64,000 nucleotides of DNA, taken from assembly GCA_016125265.1 (NCBI GenBank), contig WGMC01000020.1:62001-126000 (forward strand), given 5' to 3'. Source of the stretch: Planctomycetaceae bacterium (GTDB lineage Bacteria > Planctomycetota > UBA1135 > GCA-002686595). Of this stretch, positions 55,618 through 64,000 are shown piece by piece (positions within the stretch are counted from its first letter, which is position 1; each line of letters begins with the position of its first letter). A program made the translations under genes and the position numbers. The notes under the pieces are model-generated. The model searched no databases and was not told the origin of the DNA. It worked only from the letters and a program-made list of their open reading frames with translations.

Positions 55618-56796
55618 CTAGCGCTGGAAGATGGGCAAGTAGCGGAACGGAATCTCGAGGACCAGGACTCCCATGGCCGTTCCAAACGCGGTCCCGGGGC
55701 CGACCATGTTGGGGAAACTGCCGTCCGGACGCTGCATGCGCAGGATTTCGGCCCGGGTGGCTTCGTAGTAGGGCGTCCAGTAGTCGACTCCGCCCTGGGT
55801 GCCCGCGGTGTACATGGCCTGCACGCCGTAGTAGTGGCCGTACCAGAAGAAGTAGTGGCCGCCGCCGTCGCGGCCGTAGGTGCGATTGAAGGAGTCCAGG
55901 TTGCGGCGCAGGTAGTCGAGCCCCATGCGGATGGCGTCATCGGAGTAGATCCCGAGGCCGTGCAGGGAGGTGACTCCCGCGGCCGTCAACGGGAACGACG
56001 AACGCGAGCTGGAGCCCCGCTGGTAGTTGAACGCGCCGACCTCGTCCGAGAAGCTGCGCCCGCGGAAGCTGCGCTGGGTCTGCTGCTCCGTGATGGCCGA
56101 ATCGACCACGTACTGGGCGGCGCGGTCCACGGTGCCGCGCGGCACCTGGATGCCGATGTTGCGCGCCGCGCGCAGCGCCAGCACCTGGCACACCACGATC
56201 GACATGTCGGACTCCGGCGCGAACGGTTCGTACCGCCAGCCGCCCTGGGCGTTTTGCGCGTTGACGATGTAGTCGACGGCTTTCTGTAAGCGCCCGCGCA
56301 CGTCCGCGCGGTGCGTCATGCCGTAGACCTCCGCGAGGAACAGCGTCGCAAACGCGTGGCTGTACATGCGCGAGCCGCTGGAGGAGATGTAGCCATCGTC
56401 CTTGACGGCCGCGAGGATCCAGGAGAGCCCGCGCTCGACCACTTGGCCGTATTCGCCGCGGCCGGGCTGGTGCCCACCGCCCAAGAACGCCATCAGTGCG
56501 AGCGCCGTCACACCCACGTGCCCCGCTTCGGCGTTGTAGTTGTAGCCGTTGTTCAGCTTGTAGCCGATCTTGCCCTGCCAACTGCCGTCGGCCTGCTGGT
56601 TGAGGGCGAGCCACGCGAGCCCGCGGTTGACCGCCTCCACCTGCGCCGCCGAGATCGCGTCCCCGTCGTGCGCCGAGGGCCCCACGTCTTGCGCGGCGCG
56701 CGGCGCCGCAAGGGCCACCGGGCTGTTGTGCGCGAGGGCCGTGAGGGCCACGAGCAGTCCCGCGGCGAAGCGGGCGAGCGTGCGGAGTCGTTGCAT
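55618..56796 (-). CDS. exported alpha-toroid protein 2 (392 aa)
   Basis: Signal peptide (about residues 9-32), then a helical-hairpin repeat protein like the one at 48276: RGLAWLALNQQADGSWQG, VDYIVNAQNAQGGWRYEP, DYLRRNLDSF and ILRMQRPDGSFPNMVG. These QW-like DGSW/GGW ends are typical of the squalene-cyclase/prenyltransferase toroid. No catalytic DxDD. The start at 56796 is chosen because the signal peptide begins there. It is transcribed with the propeller gene upstream (38-bp gap). Confidence 0.7.
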   Translation of the reverse strand: MQRLRTLARFAAGLLVALTALAHNSPVALAAPRAAQDVGPSAHDGDAISAAQVEAVNRGLAWLALNQQADGSWQGKIGYKLNNGYNYNAEAGHVGVTALALMAFLGGGHQPGRGEYGQVVERGLSWILAAVKDDGYISSSGSRMYSHAFATLFLAEVYGMTHRADVRGRLQKAVDYIVNAQNAQGGWRYEPFAPESDMSIVVCQVLALRAARNIGIQVPRGTVDRAAQYVVDSAITEQQTQRSFRGRSFSDEVGAFNYQRGSSSRSSFPLTAAGVTSLHGLGIYSDDAIRMGLDYLRRNLDSFNRTYGRDGGGHYFFWYGHYYGVQAMYTAGTQGGVDYWTPYYEATRAEILRMQRPDGSFPNMVGPGTAFGTAMGVLVLEIPFRYLPIFQR

Positions 56797-56834
56797 GGTG
56801 GTGTTCCTCGGGGTGGTGGTCTTGGGTTGCTGCC

Positions 56835-59800
56835 TCAGCGCGGGCGCCAGATCTCGAAACGGCCGTCGCCGCGGGACGCGGACCATCCGGAGATCCAAAG
56901 GGCGTTGCCGACGGGCAAGAGCGAGAGGTCCTCCACACGCGTGAAGGCGCCGTGCAACACACGTGCGTCGCGGCGCGCGCCGTTCGACAGGTCGAGCAAC
57001 ACGAGGTGCACCGCGCGGCGGTTGCGTGTGCTGGGATCCCGCGTCACGTACGGCAGGATGCAGAGGTTCTTCGCCACGACGGGTGCGGGCCAAATCCCTT
57101 CGTAGAGCTCTTCCGCCTGCACGGGCAAGCGCTGGGTCCAGCGCCGCCCGCTCGGCAGGTGGATCGCCGCCACCGGCGTGCCGACCGCGCCCTGGGTGGG
57201 GGAGGCGACGAACAGGAACGGCGCCAAGAGGTCCGTGCGGCGGCCCTGGGCCACCCCGAGCAGCCGGTCGTCGGCGCCCAGTTGGTGCACGGTGCGCGCG
57301 CCGCCCGTCGCGAGGTCGACGGCGATCAACTCGCCCGCCGGTGCGCCGGGACCCAGGGTGCGCGGCTGCGCGACGAGGTACACACTGGCTCCCTGGCGCA
57401 CCACGGCGTAGAGGTCCATGCCCGGCGCGAGGCGCAGCGTCCAGGGCACACGTTTCGACACGAGGTCGAACGCCACCAGCCGTTGCTGCACGAACGACGG
57501 CAGGTAGAGCCGTCCGTCTTGGATCCAACCGGTGGCGCGCGGCCCCAGGTTCTCGTCGAGGTCGAAGGTGCCGAGGACCGCGCCGCGGAACACGTCGAGC
57601 ACCACGAGGCGCGAGTTGACGCCGTACGCCTCGCTGGCGAACACGGCGTAGCGTTCGCCCGCGATCGGCGCGCCCCACTTGCGCTCCGCGGGGAGCGCCA
57701 CGTCCCACAGTTGGATGCCCGTGGTCGGCTCCACACCCAGCACGGCAAAGCCGACTTCCGGCGTCCACGTCCGCAAGAGGAGCACACCGGACGCACTCGC
57801 GAGATCGAGCACTTGGCCCGATTCGGGTTCGATGCGCCACACCGCGCGGCCGTCCCGAGCGTCGAGGCCCAGCACACTTTCCCCCTGCAGCACGGCGATG
57901 CGGTTCGAGAAGAGCTGGCAGTATTCACCCGCCCGGCCGAGGGGCACGGAGCGCTCGAGCGGCGCCGACCAAAGCGGTGTTTCGTCGCCGCCGTCCGCGA
58001 ACGCTTCCACCGCGCCGGACAGCATGTGGATCCACGCCGGTCCGCGTGTGGATTCGGGTTCCGGCGCGACCTGGGGCAGTTGGCCGACGACGACGCGCGG
58101 CGCGCTGAGGCGCGCGCTGGTCACGAGACTCGCGTCCAACTCGGAGCGCTCCCACAGGGACCCGTCCAGCGCGCCGCGGGTGCGCCCGCGCCACTGTTCG
58201 AGGGCCATGCCGCGGTAGGGTTCGACGTCGAGCACCAGGTCGCCGTGGTTCTCCGAGAGGGACGCGAGCAACCCTTCTTCGAACGCGCGGTTGCCCGCGC
58301 GGCCGAGGCCCACGGCCAGCAGCGCGAGGAGGTGCGCCTGGTCGCGTTCCACGGCGCTCGAACTGCTGCCGCTGCCGGGCCGCTCGGCGGGGCTCGCGCC
58401 CACCACGTACTGCACCATCGCCGCCACGTCGCCCCGTTCGAGTGCGAGATCGACCAGCGACCGTCGCGCCGCCGTTGCCGCGCGTGCGAACGGGTACCGC
58501 CGCACGAGCGATTCGAGCGCGCGGCCGTCGCGGCGGCTCAGTGCGTCGTCGAGGTCGCGCTGGGCGCGTTGTTCGAAGGGCGCGTAGAGCTCCGCACCCG
58601 CACTCGCCAGCAGCTCGCCGATGCGCAGTTGGATGCGCTCGCCCGCGCCGCGGTTCTCCGTTAGCTGCACGTTCCGCGCGCGGTCGAGGGCCACGTGCCA
58701 GTGTTCGAGGGCCGCGGCCGCGTCGCCGTAACGTTCGGCGTCGAGAGCTCGCTGCACGGCGAGCCACAGCACCAGCGGCACGGGAGCGAGTGCCTTCGGC
58801 GACGCGGCGTTCGCGAAGCTGGTCCAGAGCGGATCCACACGCGCGAGGGACGCGCCCGAAACGTCGAGGGCGCGCGCTTCCGCGTCGATGCGTTCGAGCA
58901 GCGCCCACCAACGTGTGCGGTCCAGCCCGAGGAGCAGGGGGTGCATCTCGAGCAGCACGTCGGCGCGTTCGCGGGTGGTCTCCGCGCGTGCGAGCACCTG
59001 TTCGAGCAACACCAGCGCCGCCTCGCTCTCGCCGACCGCGGCCAGGAGTTCGGCCTCGCGGCGGGCCAGTTGGCCGAGCTGTTCGACCAGGCTGCGACCC
59101 GGGCTGTTCTCGAGCTGCGCCTCCATCGGCGCGCGCACCTCGGCGAGTCGCTCGATCCCGAGTCGCAGCGATCCCGCGGCGACCAGCGTGTCGACACGCC
59201 GCAGCGAGATGCGCGCCAAACTACCCAGCGCCTCGGTGTCGCCCGGCGACTCGGCCAGGCGCGCGCGCAGGCGCTCCTCGAGTTGCGCCAGGTCCACGAA
59301 ACCGTGCAGCCAGCGCCCGTTGAGCGAATAGAGCGCGCCCTCGCCCACCAAGAGGTTGCCGCGCTCTTCCGGGTCGATGGTGACTGTGCGCGACTCGTCG
59401 ATGCGCGCGCCGTCGTAGGGGATCAGTTCGAGGCGATCCGGACCGGCCACGAGCACACCTTCGGCGCTCAGCACCGGCCGCGGCCGCCGGTCGGGGCTGT
59501 CCTCCACGCGTCTGCCCAGTTCGAACTCGGGCAGGTGGAACGTGCCGGGATCCTGCGAACCGAGGCTGCCCGGTTTGCGGTAGGTGGCGATCCAACCGCC
59601 TCCGAGGACCACACTGTCCTCGCGCGCGCCCAGCAGTGTGTCGACGTCGTAGTCCGACGCGCGCATGGGCCGCAGGCGCTCGCGGGGCATGGACCAGAGG
59701 AACCCGCCGTCTTCCAGCGACACCGCGATCAAGTCCTCGGAATCCGCGGGCGTCGCGAGCACGACGCCGCCCTCCACCACCGGCGGCGCGGTTTTCCACA

Positions 59801-61337
59801 CGCGGCGCCGCTCCGGCGGGCTCCAGCCCCGCGACGGGGGCAGCGGGATCTGCTCGTACGCGCTCTGCCACAGCACGTTGCCGGAGAACAGATCGAACGC
59901 GGCGAGGGTGCCGAGTTGGGTCAGCACGAGCACCCGATGGCCCTCGACGTGCACCGGCGGCGCGGAGTACTCGCGCTCGTGCCGGTTGAACATGTTGAGC
60001 TCGCGCTGGCCGCTCAGCACGCTGGTCGACCACTGCAGGCTGCCGGTCGACAGCTCGAAACACGCGAGGTGCAACTCGACCCGGCCCTGCATGCTGACGA
60101 GCGGCACCAAGACCCGCGATCCCGCGACGACGGGCGGGCCGGCCACGTGCAGGCGCGCCGCGATGCCCTGGGCCTCGAGGTCGATGCCCGCCGTGGGCAC
60201 ATGGTTCCAAAGCGGCCGGCCGTCCTCCGCGTCGAACGCGAAGAGGCGCCGCTCGGGCAGGCGCACGGTGATCACGATGCCCTGGAAGTCGGCGTTGTCG
60301 AGGTCGTAGCGGGGGATCTGCAGCGCGGCGACCACGACACCCGAACCGACGGCCGGCGCGACCACGGACATGCCGCGGTCCAGGCCAGAGAAGAACTCCG
60401 CGCGCGCGCCGCCCGAGAGCTGGGACCAGCCGGCCGGTTCGTCGCTCTGCCACAAGAGCTCGCCGTCGAGCGCGTTGGCGGCCACCACCGAAAGGCCGGT
60501 GTTGACGAACACGCGGTCGTCCCACAGCACCGGGAACAGGTTGAACGCCTCGGGTTCGCGGTTGTCGCCGAACGGCCCGGGGGGCAGGGGTAGCGCGAAC
60601 CGCTCGACCTGCGTGCCGGGGAGGGGGCCCGGCAACTCGTCCGCCGCGGGGATGTTCAGGAACGCGTCCTCGGGACCGCTGCCGCGGTTCTGGCTGGCCG
60701 CCTCGCGCGCCGCCCACTCGGCCGTGCGGTCGAGGCGCAGCACCTCGGCGACCCGCCGGCCCTGCTCCCACGCCAGGAGGGCCTCGTGGGGGTGTCCGCG
60801 CTCCCATTCCAGGTCCCCGAGGGCCCACCAGGCCCGCTCCGCCGCCGGGGCGACCGGCCAGCGCCGGGCCAGTTCGAGCAGCCCCTTCGCATCCGCCCGC
60901 GCGAGCGCCGCCTCCAGGTCGGCCTCCGCGCGCTCCCCGAACTCCGCCGCGTACTCCTCGAGGCCGGCGGGGGAGAGCTCCATCAGGGCGAGCCGGGCCC
61001 ACTCGGCCGCGCCTAGGTGGCTGGCCGAGCGCCCGTCCGCCTGGGGCAGAACGTCCCCCCGGTGCCGCTCGAGCAGCCGCGCCAGATCCGGGAAGGCGAG
61101 CCGCCGCCGCTGGGGGCTGGCGAGGTGGTCCGCCGCCCGCTCCATCAGCTCGCGGGCCTCGCGCGTCTCCGCCAGGCTGTAGAACCGCCCCCGATCCTGC
61201 CCCGACGCCCCCGGCAGCCCCACCGCCACGGCCACCGCCGGAGCGAGCACCAAGCCCCAAGCACCGCGCGCAAGGGCCAAACGGGCCCCGTGGACCCAAG
61301 AAGGGGGAAAAATCGTCATGGAGCGTGGCCGAGCCAT
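56835..61337 (-). CDS. large exported PQQ-like beta-propeller protein (1500 aa)
   Basis: N-terminal signal segment (about 25-47), a helical TPR-like region (50-215), then a first WD/PQQ-type beta-propeller (about 255-640; blades like SVVAANALDGELLWQSDEP, FAFDAEDGRPLWNH, FSGNVLWQS). A long helical part follows (700-1080), then a second propeller (~1150-1480: LLGLDARDGRAVWRIEP-type blades, VLGVEPTTGIQLWDVAL). No heme or PQQ site is evident, so it is probably a scaffold or ligand-binding protein. Alternative start at 61319. First gene of the block running to 48276. Confidence 0.72.
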   Translation of the reverse strand: MARPRSMTIFPPSWVHGARLALARGAWGLVLAPAVAVAVGLPGASGQDRGRFYSLAETREARELMERAADHLASPQRRRLAFPDLARLLERHRGDVLPQADGRSASHLGAAEWARLALMELSPAGLEEYAAEFGERAEADLEAALARADAKGLLELARRWPVAPAAERAWWALGDLEWERGHPHEALLAWEQGRRVAEVLRLDRTAEWAAREAASQNRGSGPEDAFLNIPAADELPGPLPGTQVERFALPLPPGPFGDNREPEAFNLFPVLWDDRVFVNTGLSVVAANALDGELLWQSDEPAGWSQLSGGARAEFFSGLDRGMSVVAPAVGSGVVVAALQIPRYDLDNADFQGIVITVRLPERRLFAFDAEDGRPLWNHVPTAGIDLEAQGIAARLHVAGPPVVAGSRVLVPLVSMQGRVELHLACFELSTGSLQWSTSVLSGQRELNMFNRHEREYSAPPVHVEGHRVLVLTQLGTLAAFDLFSGNVLWQSAYEQIPLPPSRGWSPPERRRVWKTAPPVVEGGVVLATPADSEDLIAVSLEDGGFLWSMPRERLRPMRASDYDVDTLLGAREDSVVLGGGWIATYRKPGSLGSQDPGTFHLPEFELGRRVEDSPDRRPRPVLSAEGVLVAGPDRLELIPYDGARIDESRTVTIDPEERGNLLVGEGALYSLNGRWLHGFVDLAQLEERLRARLAESPGDTEALGSLARISLRRVDTLVAAGSLRLGIERLAEVRAPMEAQLENSPGRSLVEQLGQLARREAELLAAVGESEAALVLLEQVLARAETTRERADVLLEMHPLLLGLDRTRWWALLERIDAEARALDVSGASLARVDPLWTSFANAASPKALAPVPLVLWLAVQRALDAERYGDAAAALEHWHVALDRARNVQLTENRGAGERIQLRIGELLASAGAELYAPFEQRAQRDLDDALSRRDGRALESLVRRYPFARAATAARRSLVDLALERGDVAAMVQYVVGASPAERPGSGSSSSAVERDQAHLLALLAVGLGRAGNRAFEEGLLASLSENHGDLVLDVEPYRGMALEQWRGRTRGALDGSLWERSELDASLVTSARLSAPRVVVGQLPQVAPEPESTRGPAWIHMLSGAVEAFADGGDETPLWSAPLERSVPLGRAGEYCQLFSNRIAVLQGESVLGLDARDGRAVWRIEPESGQVLDLASASGVLLLRTWTPEVGFAVLGVEPTTGIQLWDVALPAERKWGAPIAGERYAVFASEAYGVNSRLVVLDVFRGAVLGTFDLDENLGPRATGWIQDGRLYLPSFVQQRLVAFDLVSKRVPWTLRLAPGMDLYAVVRQGASVYLVAQPRTLGPGAPAGELIAVDLATGGARTVHQLGADDRLLGVAQGRRTDLLAPFLFVASPTQGAVGTPVAAIHLPSGRRWTQRLPVQAEELYEGIWPAPVVAKNLCILPYVTRDPSTRNRRAVHLVLLDLSNGARRDARVLHGAFTRVEDLSLLPVGNALWISGWSASRGDGRFEIWRPR

Positions 61338-61773
61338 CTTAGGACGTGACGCGCAGGGCGCAGCGCCCGGAGTGCCCCCAAAGGCCCACGCCCGCCGCCC
61401 CCCCCGCTATCGACCACCCGAGCCCCCCCTACGCAGCACCGCCACCTCCGTGTGCGTACGGTGCGAGTCCCGGAGAACTTCCGCGCCCATGGGAAGTAGT
61501 CGAGGGGTCCGAACACGGAGTCGGCTTGAGGCAGCCCCGTGCTCCTACCCGGGCTCCAAAAGAGCCCGAGGACGTCCGTTCGGCGCGCCAATCTCAGGCC
61601 CTCCGCGAGTAATGCGATGGGGGCGTTTCCGGTGACCGGCCGCGGGAATCGCCCCTGGACTTTCGATTTTGCTTCAGCCCGCCAAGCCTCGGGGTCCGCG
61701 CGATCCCCGAAAAGCTCGGCAAATAGTCGAGTCCACGGGACAACTACTGACACTTGCCGTCAGCCCACCGCAT
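61338..61773. other. 436-bp stretch with a doubtful reading frame
   Basis: The third-position G/C preference is weaker than in the neighbouring host-like genes. A minus-strand frame from a GTG at 61753 down to about 61316 could encode ~145 residues (VSVVVPWTRLFAELFGDRAD...). It has no recognisable family, and its second half is Arg/Gly-rich. It may be a decayed gene or simply non-coding. Confidence 0.35.
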
Positions 61774-62619
61774 CTAGGGTCCACGAACGTGTGGAAAGAA
61801 CCGTGCAACCGCTGCCCGAACACAGCGAGGCGCCTCCTCCGCGAGCCAGCGGATGAACTCTTCCAATCGAGCCTCCCGCACAAGCAACTCTAGGAGAGAG
61901 AGAAGTTGCTCGTTCAAGCTGTTTCCAGCGAGGCTCCCACGATCCGTAGAGGTGTCCAAACAAAACGACTGCAAGTGTTGCAGCGTGACGCAATGCAATG
62001 CGATGCGCCGGATGGTGCGGGGGTCCATCTGCTGAAGCACCGCATCCGCTACCGGCTCGTGTTCGATTGCGCATTGCCAGGCTTTCCGGGTTTCGGCTGA
62101 GTACGCGTGGGCGCGGCTCTGAAGCAAGGCGGCTGGAGCCCGCAAGTTCGGGGCGATTGCCGCTTCCGCCAGTGTGGGCCGGGCCTTCATCACTTCCTGC
62201 ACGAGCCATGCTGGACGCGTTTGGCTCAGGAGAAAGCCCACGACATTCCTCACGCCACTCTCGAAATCCGGGAAAAGGTCGACGTACTGGAGCGGCTTAA
62301 GCAACGTGGGCAGACGTACATCTTCGAGACGCAGTGGAATCAAGAGGCCCCCGTTCTTGCCGCCCAACTGTCGCGCTAGCATCGAAGTCCATTCCCGCTG
62401 GACCCAGGGGGAGGCCAAAGAAGCAGATGACAAGAGTACGAGTAGGTAGCCGGCATCCTCCAACGCCTCGTCGATTCCAGCGACCCAGTTCTGGCCCGGC
62501 TGCAGGGAGGATGCATCGAGCCACACCTGAAGCTCCACCTTCCGGAGTTCGTCGGCAACTCGATTCGCTGCCTTGGAGTCCGCATGGGCATAGCTGATAA
62601 AAATCCGCGGGTTGCTCAT
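61774..62619 (-). CDS. TIR-domain protein with helical C-terminal domain
   Basis: 281 aa. Residues 1-140 are a TIR domain: IFISYAHADSKAANRVADEL, LQVWLDASSLQPGQNW and VLLSSASLASPWVQREW, with the putative NADase glutamate at E76. Such domains in bacteria cleave NAD+ in anti-phage defence. The C-terminal part has a helical LNEQLLSLLELLVREARLEE-type segment (~235-262) resembling an effector-associated (death-like) domain. The codon use is less GC-biased than that of the surroundings, suggesting transfer. A strong ribosome binding site (AGAGAGGTG, 7-nt spacing) fixes the start. Confidence 0.85.
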   Translation of the reverse strand: MSNPRIFISYAHADSKAANRVADELRKVELQVWLDASSLQPGQNWVAGIDEALEDAGYLLVLLSSASLASPWVQREWTSMLARQLGGKNGGLLIPLRLEDVRLPTLLKPLQYVDLFPDFESGVRNVVGFLLSQTRPAWLVQEVMKARPTLAEAAIAPNLRAPAALLQSRAHAYSAETRKAWQCAIEHEPVADAVLQQMDPRTIRRIALHCVTLQHLQSFCLDTSTDRGSLAGNSLNEQLLSLLELLVREARLEEFIRWLAEEAPRCVRAAVARFFPHVRGP

Positions 62620-62961
62620 ATCCCAGCACCTCTCTGATAGGCCACAGTCCGGTCGCCGCCAAACGCTCCGGATGCGCAGCGGGGCTCAGCGTCGCCCGCT
62701 GCAGGCTGTTGTTCGGCTCGCTGCATCACTTTTTATTTCCTAACTCGTGGTGGAAGGGCTCCGCGGTACGACTACGCTCTGCGGTGGCTCCCAAATTTGA
62801 TCCACTTGTTCTTGCCGTCCGGGAGGGCTGGCGCCCGCCGGTTGGGGTTGGGGGTCGTTAGGTGTGAGGCTCCGCCAGTCGGGGTTGGGGCGATGGGTTG
62901 GGTGACCAGCGCCTCGGCGGCGACGGGGTTGGCGTCCGGCGTCGGTGCGGGAAGAGCGCAG
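62620..62961. other. 342-bp gap upstream of the TIR gene
   Basis: No gene is seen. Reading on the minus strand, an AT-rich patch (TTAGGAAATAAAAAG, around 62728-62742) could hold a promoter for the TIR gene. The GGGTTGGGG-type runs near 62841-62898 are G-rich and could fold. Confidence 0.35.
62627..62635 (-). promoter_or_regulatory. strong ribosome binding site of the TIR gene
   Basis: On the minus strand AGAGAGGTG precedes the ATG at 62619 by 7 nt. It is one of the best Shine-Dalgarno matches in the window and decides the start. Confidence 0.6.
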
Positions 62962-63999
62962 CTACGGCGTACCAAGTTGCTCCAGGAGCAGGGTCAGCTC
63001 GACGGCGTCGGCGTAGTGAAGGGTGGGGCCTTCGGCGAGGGCGGGGTCGCGGGAGCCGTCGAGGATGGCGAGTAAGGGTCGGGCGAGGGCGCTGAGGTCG
63101 GCTCGTGTGTCTGCGGCGCTCGACCACGCGGCGAGCTGCTGGCGCAGTTGGGCTTCGAGCTGCGGGAGTTGGGCGCGGACTTCGGGGGGGAGGGCGTTGG
63201 GCGGGGTGGCTGGGTCTTTGGCGACTGCGATGAGGAGGATCTCGCCGCTGAGCTGGGCGACGACGCCTTGGGTGATCTCCCAACCGGCGCGGCGGGCGGC
63301 GGCGTAGGCTGCAATGGCGTTGCCGCGGGCTTGTTTGGCAGCGGCGGGATTGCTGGTTGCGCGTTCGAGATCCTGGAGGGTCTTCCAAGTGTGCCACGGC
63401 TCGGCATTGATTCCGAACCGGCTCTTGCACTCGAACGCGCGCGCGAGTTCGGCGCGCGCCTGATCGAAGCGTCTGAGGGCAACGAGAGAGTCAGCGGCGT
63501 TGCTACGGGCGACTCCTTCCTTCATCGCGTCAGCGGTCTCCGGCTGGGCGTAGATCTCCGCCGCTTGGCGGAAGTAGAGGACGGCTTCCTCGCCGCGTCC
63601 GGACATGGCGGCGTACAGGGTGCCGAGCTGGCTGCGGCTGGCGGCCTCGCCGCGCGTGTCCCCGGCCTGCATCTTCATAGCGAGGGAGCGCTGGTACGCG
63701 CCTTCCGCCTCCTCGAACTGGCCAGCTGATTGGTGAACAATGCCAACCTGGTGCCAGACTTTGGCGACGGATTTCAGCTCGTTCACGCCTTCGAACAGTC
63801 TGCGGGCTTCGGCGTAGGCATGGAGAGCGGTGACATAGCGCCCCTGCCGGAGACGGAGGGTGGCGAGCTGGAAGGTTCCGGTGGCGACGGCGCGGAGGTC
63901 GCCGCGCTTATTCAGGCGCTCGATCGCCTCCTCGTACTTGGCGGCAGCGGTATCGAGTTGGCCGAGTTTCATTAGGCAGTCCGCTTCGTCGACAACGCA
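62962..63999 (-). CDS. TPR-repeat protein, C-terminal part (5' end outside the window)
   Basis: The frame stays open to the right edge, where CVVDEADCLMKLGQLDTAAAKYEEAIERL continues the TPR pattern, so the Met at 63972 is probably internal. At least six TPR units are visible (for example ALHAYAEARRLFEGVNELKSVAKVWHQVGIVHQSAGQFEEAEGAY), of the long, ~40-residue type found in NB-ARC/STAND regulators and CHAT-TPR proteins. The last ~90 residues are a helical tail. The missing N-terminal domain would decide its role; together with the TIR protein a defence or signalling function is likely. Confidence 0.75.
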   Translation of the reverse strand, partial: CVVDEADCLMKLGQLDTAAAKYEEAIERLNKRGDLRAVATGTFQLATLRLRQGRYVTALHAYAEARRLFEGVNELKSVAKVWHQVGIVHQSAGQFEEAEGAYQRSLAMKMQAGDTRGEAASRSQLGTLYAAMSGRGEEAVLYFRQAAEIYAQPETADAMKEGVARSNAADSLVALRRFDQARAELARAFECKSRFGINAEPWHTWKTLQDLERATSNPAAAKQARGNAIAAYAAARRAGWEITQGVVAQLSGEILLIAVAKDPATPPNALPPEVRAQLPQLEAQLRQQLAAWSSAADTRADLSALARPLLAILDGSRDPALAEGPTLHYADAVELTLLLEQLGTP

Positions 64000-64000
64000 G

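Overview
The window is very GC-rich, densely coding DNA with strong G/C preference at third codon positions and many start/stop overlaps of the ATGA, GTGA, TTGA and TGATG kind. The gene content points to a free-living, Gram-negative-type bacterium, most likely a member of the Planctomycetota or a close relative (inference). The signs are secreted FG-GAP/VCBS proteins, families of membrane-anchored beta-sandwich proteins, a DUF4175-like/giant coiled-coil/alpha-toroid/beta-propeller block, a kinase-ATPase-TPR regulator, and an RNA 2'-phosphotransferase. No plasmid, phage or insertion-sequence genes were recognised, and no tRNA or rRNA was seen.

Layout. 0.2-4.6 kb (+): a KptA/Tpt1-like protein with a long disordered tail, a WaaP-type lipid or sugar kinase and a polytopic membrane protein. 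4.6-10.2 kb (-): membrane-anchored beta protein 1 and a kinase-ATPase-TPR giant. 10.3-11.7 kb (+): cysS. 11.8-12.6 kb: a symmetrical element built from two 14-unit arrays of 17-bp repeats. 12.65-18.55 kb: anchored beta proteins 2 and 3, a second glycosyltransferase-like membrane protein and a small secreted cysteine protein. 18.6-23.7 kb (-): nusA-infB-rbfA. 24.2-27.6 kb (+): a sigma-54-type AAA regulator coupled to a secreted HEAT/TPR protein. 27.6-28.3 kb: non-coding repeats. 28.3-31.3 kb (+): rlmI, thiS, thiG and a CPBP protease, converging on a spermidine-synthase-like gene. 32.2-36.2 kb (+): an OPT transporter, a gamma-carbonic anhydrase and small membrane proteins. 36.4-37.1 kb: a FitAB/VapBC toxin-antitoxin pair with a palindromic operator. 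37.1-42.6 kb (-): a complete seven-gene Mrp Na+/H+ antiporter operon. 42.9-48.0 kb (+): an FG-GAP lipoprotein, a sugar nucleotidyltransferase and an SGNH hydrolase. 48.0-48.3 kb: an 84-bp direct repeat with hairpins. 48.3-61.3 kb (-): the alpha-toroid/coiled-coil/DUF4175/propeller block. 61.3-64.0 kb (-): a lower-GC accessory edge with a TIR-domain protein and a TPR protein that continues past the window.

How the genes work together. Translation and RNA functions (cysS, nusA-infB-rbfA, rlmI, KptA-like) alternate with envelope functions (Mrp antiporter, OPT transporter, WaaP-like kinase, glycosyltransferase-like proteins, anchored beta proteins). The most distinctive parts are the symmetrical 17-bp repeat element, the TIR/TPR edge (a candidate immune locus), and an OPT transporter that carries FG-GAP-like calcium loops.
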